Shown here: positions 15,305 through 16,645 of the stretch, in pieces
Position numbering within the stretch: position 1 is the stretch's first letter
Layout: the number at the start of each line of letters is the position of its first letter
From: Peptococcaceae bacterium UBA7185
GTDB lineage: Bacteria; Bacillota; Peptococcia; Peptococcales; Peptococcaceae
Assembly (NCBI GenBank): GCA_002491065.1
Contig: DKVF01000098.1
Span: forward strand, 1,438-18,082
Length of the DNA: 16,645 bases
Reading direction: 5' to 3'
The notes under the pieces: model-generated
What the model saw: the letters and a program-made list of their open reading frames with translations, nothing else
The model's database searches: none
What the model was told of the DNA's origin: nothing
Made by a program: the position numbers and the translations under genes

Positions 15305-16450
15305 TTATTCTTGTATTGCTGGCATCCAGTAATCGTCAATAATACTCTCTCCATAGCCATTGCCTGGAATTGCCCAACGCCCATTTAAATCTGTCCATCG
15401 CTCTGCAATCCCTCGCTTCACATAAGCAAATCGACTATCCAATAAATCACACCCTTCAGGTAATGGTTCCTTTGAAGCATACGCATAAAGGTGCTGAATG
15501 TGTGCTTCTACTCCGTCGGCAACAGTTAAAAAAGATAATCCATGCAAGCCCGGAATCAAATACACTCTGTGTGGGTCTGCACCGTTTAAAGCCTCCTCTC
15601 CAGTATTTTCTACGCCTGAGGCCCCTAATCCGCAAAAGTTATTTTGGAAATCCTTTACAGAGCCATAAAATTGAAAATAGCCTGTTTCTTTTAATGCCTG
15701 TGCAAAAGCCAAGTCACCACGGATATTATATTTTTTCCCAATTTCAATATATAGTTCTGCAATATTTTCTGGGAACGGCAAAAACTCCCTATCAGGATAA
15801 TTGCGTTTCATCATGGCCCGTATATCATCTTCTTTACGTTGCAAATAATCATTCAGCTGTGCTGCCGTAGCAACAGAATCCCCTTGAATAGTAAGCGTGT
15901 AATACTTATTTTTCACATCCACAGTTTCATTCTGCTCTGTCGCATCTTCAGCCGGCAATATCTCTGCTCTTTTTTCCACAATCACAACGCCGTCCTGCCA
16001 CTGCACATTACACCGCAGCGCCTCCCCTACTAACCGCAGAGGAACCATTGTTTGCCCGTTTTCTGCGATAAAAGGCGCCCCCAGAGTTTCATCTGCGGCC
16101 AACGCTTCTCCATTCAGCCAAATTGTAACAGGTGTATCTTCTGCTACCCGAACCCCATCTCCTGTTAAATTCAAGGTGCTATTTACATCTACAATGTGTA
16201 CTTGCCATTTTATTTCCGACCATCCTACCTGATATCCTAAACTTTCTCCGACAAGCCGCAAAGGAACATATACACGATCATCTAACAACATCGGCCCCGT
16301 TTGCTGTTCGCTCTGCATATAAAGCTGATTGTCAATAATTAACTGTAATTCGTCCGCCGCCCAAACGGTTGTTCCCACGGAAAAACTAAAAAAAGATAAC
16401 AATAACCCCGTCACAATTTTCTTCTTCTGCAACCCCACCAACAACTCCAT
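15305..16450 (-). CDS. Secreted cell-wall hydrolase: copper amine oxidase N-like domain plus glucosaminidase domain
   Basis: This 381-residue protein has an N-terminal signal peptide (lysines, a hydrophobic core, likely cleavage after TTVWA near residue 31). Residues 33-160 form a copper-amine-oxidase-N-like domain with two similar units, VYVPLRLVGESLGYQVGW (60-77) and MVPLRLVGEALRCNVQW (135-151); in Bacillota such units are found on cell-surface proteins. Residues about 190-375 resemble the glucosaminidase (lysozyme-fold) family, with likely catalytic Glu255 in AFAQALKETGYFQF and the NFCGLGASG segment. It should cleave peptidoglycan glycan strands outside the membrane. ATG 16450 lacks a clear ribosome binding site; GTG 16438, six bases after GGAG, would give a neater signal peptide and may be the true start. 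It ends about 40 nt before the purine promoter with no terminator seen, so read-through is possible. Confidence 0.85.
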   Translation of the reverse strand: MELLVGLQKKKIVTGLLLSFFSFSVGTTVWAADELQLIIDNQLYMQSEQQTGPMLLDDRVYVPLRLVGESLGYQVGWSEIKWQVHIVDVNSTLNLTGDGVRVAEDTPVTIWLNGEALAADETLGAPFIAENGQTMVPLRLVGEALRCNVQWQDGVVIVEKRAEILPAEDATEQNETVDVKNKYYTLTIQGDSVATAAQLNDYLQRKEDDIRAMMKRNYPDREFLPFPENIAELYIEIGKKYNIRGDLAFAQALKETGYFQFYGSVKDFQNNFCGLGASGVENTGEEALNGADPHRVYLIPGLHGLSFLTVADGVEAHIQHLYAYASKEPLPEGCDLLDSRFAYVKRGIAERWTDLNGRWAIPGNGYGESIIDDYWMPAIQE

Positions 16451-16523
16451 TTCCAAAATTCATAATTAATTATTAAAGAACTTGCAATTTTTATAAACAA
16501 TCGTTTTTTCTAATTTATAGTTC

Positions 16524-16553
16524 ATTTTAGCACATCTTTCCGCCCTTTGTCTG
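16524..16553 (-). promoter_or_regulatory. Possible promoter of the wall-hydrolase gene
   Basis: On the minus strand CAGACA (16553-16548) and TAAAAT (16529-16524) are 18 bases apart, with TG one base before the -10 (extended -10). The predicted start near 16517 leaves a leader of about 65 nt. The region is AT-rich and other pairs, such as TTGCAA with TATGAA close to the start codon, are also possible. Confidence 0.3.
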
Positions 16554-16645
16554 CCCTTTTATCCTGTTTTTTTATATTTTTTAACAAATTTTTTATAAGC
16601 ACTAGGTTATATAGAAAAATTTTTATTTCACAAACAATGTGTTAT

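Noticed and set aside
16462..16473. Perfect 12-base palindrome ATAATTAATTAT upstream of the wall hydrolase
   Set aside because: It consists only of A and T in a very AT-rich stretch, so chance is a sufficient explanation.
1..16645. CRISPR arrays, tRNA/rRNA genes, insertion sequences, phage genes
   Set aside because: No direct-repeat arrays, tRNA-like cloverleaf segments, transposase motifs or phage-like proteins were seen on either strand.

Overview
The window looks like a chromosomal piece of an anaerobic, low-to-mid GC Bacillota (Firmicutes) genome. The evidence is strong AGGAGG-type ribosome binding sites, the single-chain fused PurL, an unaccompanied purE with no purK beside it, and a copper-amine-oxidase-N/glucosaminidase wall hydrolase. 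Negativicutes or Clostridia both fit; I cannot resolve it further. Every gene I can support lies on the minus strand, so transcription runs from the right edge to the left edge.

Right edge (16450-15305): a secreted cell-wall hydrolase with a signal peptide, a doubled copper amine oxidase N-terminal-like domain and a glucosaminidase domain. A good sigma-A-type promoter follows at 15263-15235, with a very short leader.

Centre (15189-2726): a nine-gene purine operon, purE-purB-purC-purF-purM-purN-purH-purD-purL. It encodes a route from PRPP to IMP; purK is absent and purS/purQ are not needed because PurL carries its own glutaminase domain. Most junctions are tight, with ribosome binding sites inside or next to the preceding stop codon. 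The exceptions are the purE-purB (85 nt), purB-purC (62 nt) and purM-purN (125 nt) gaps. The purM-purN gap holds a long hairpin followed by a U-run, a possible internal attenuator. No purine riboswitch or PurR-type PurBox was recognised. An intrinsic terminator lies about 50 nt past purL.

Left part (2640-1): a consensus-like promoter (2593-2564) is followed by about 100 nt and a second, very strong intrinsic terminator (2498-2460). This is either a small RNA or the attenuated leader of the next transcription unit. Beyond it are a TuaG-like family 2 glycosyltransferase (2361-1585) and a strikingly AT-rich lipoprotein of the heparinase II/III family (1548 to the left edge, truncated by the window). 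Together they suggest the start of a surface-polysaccharide locus, probably an accessory region joined to the conserved purine operon.

I found no tRNA, rRNA, CRISPR, insertion sequence or phage gene. The purine genes are standard; the points worth a second look are mainly in the non-coding gaps and at the left edge.
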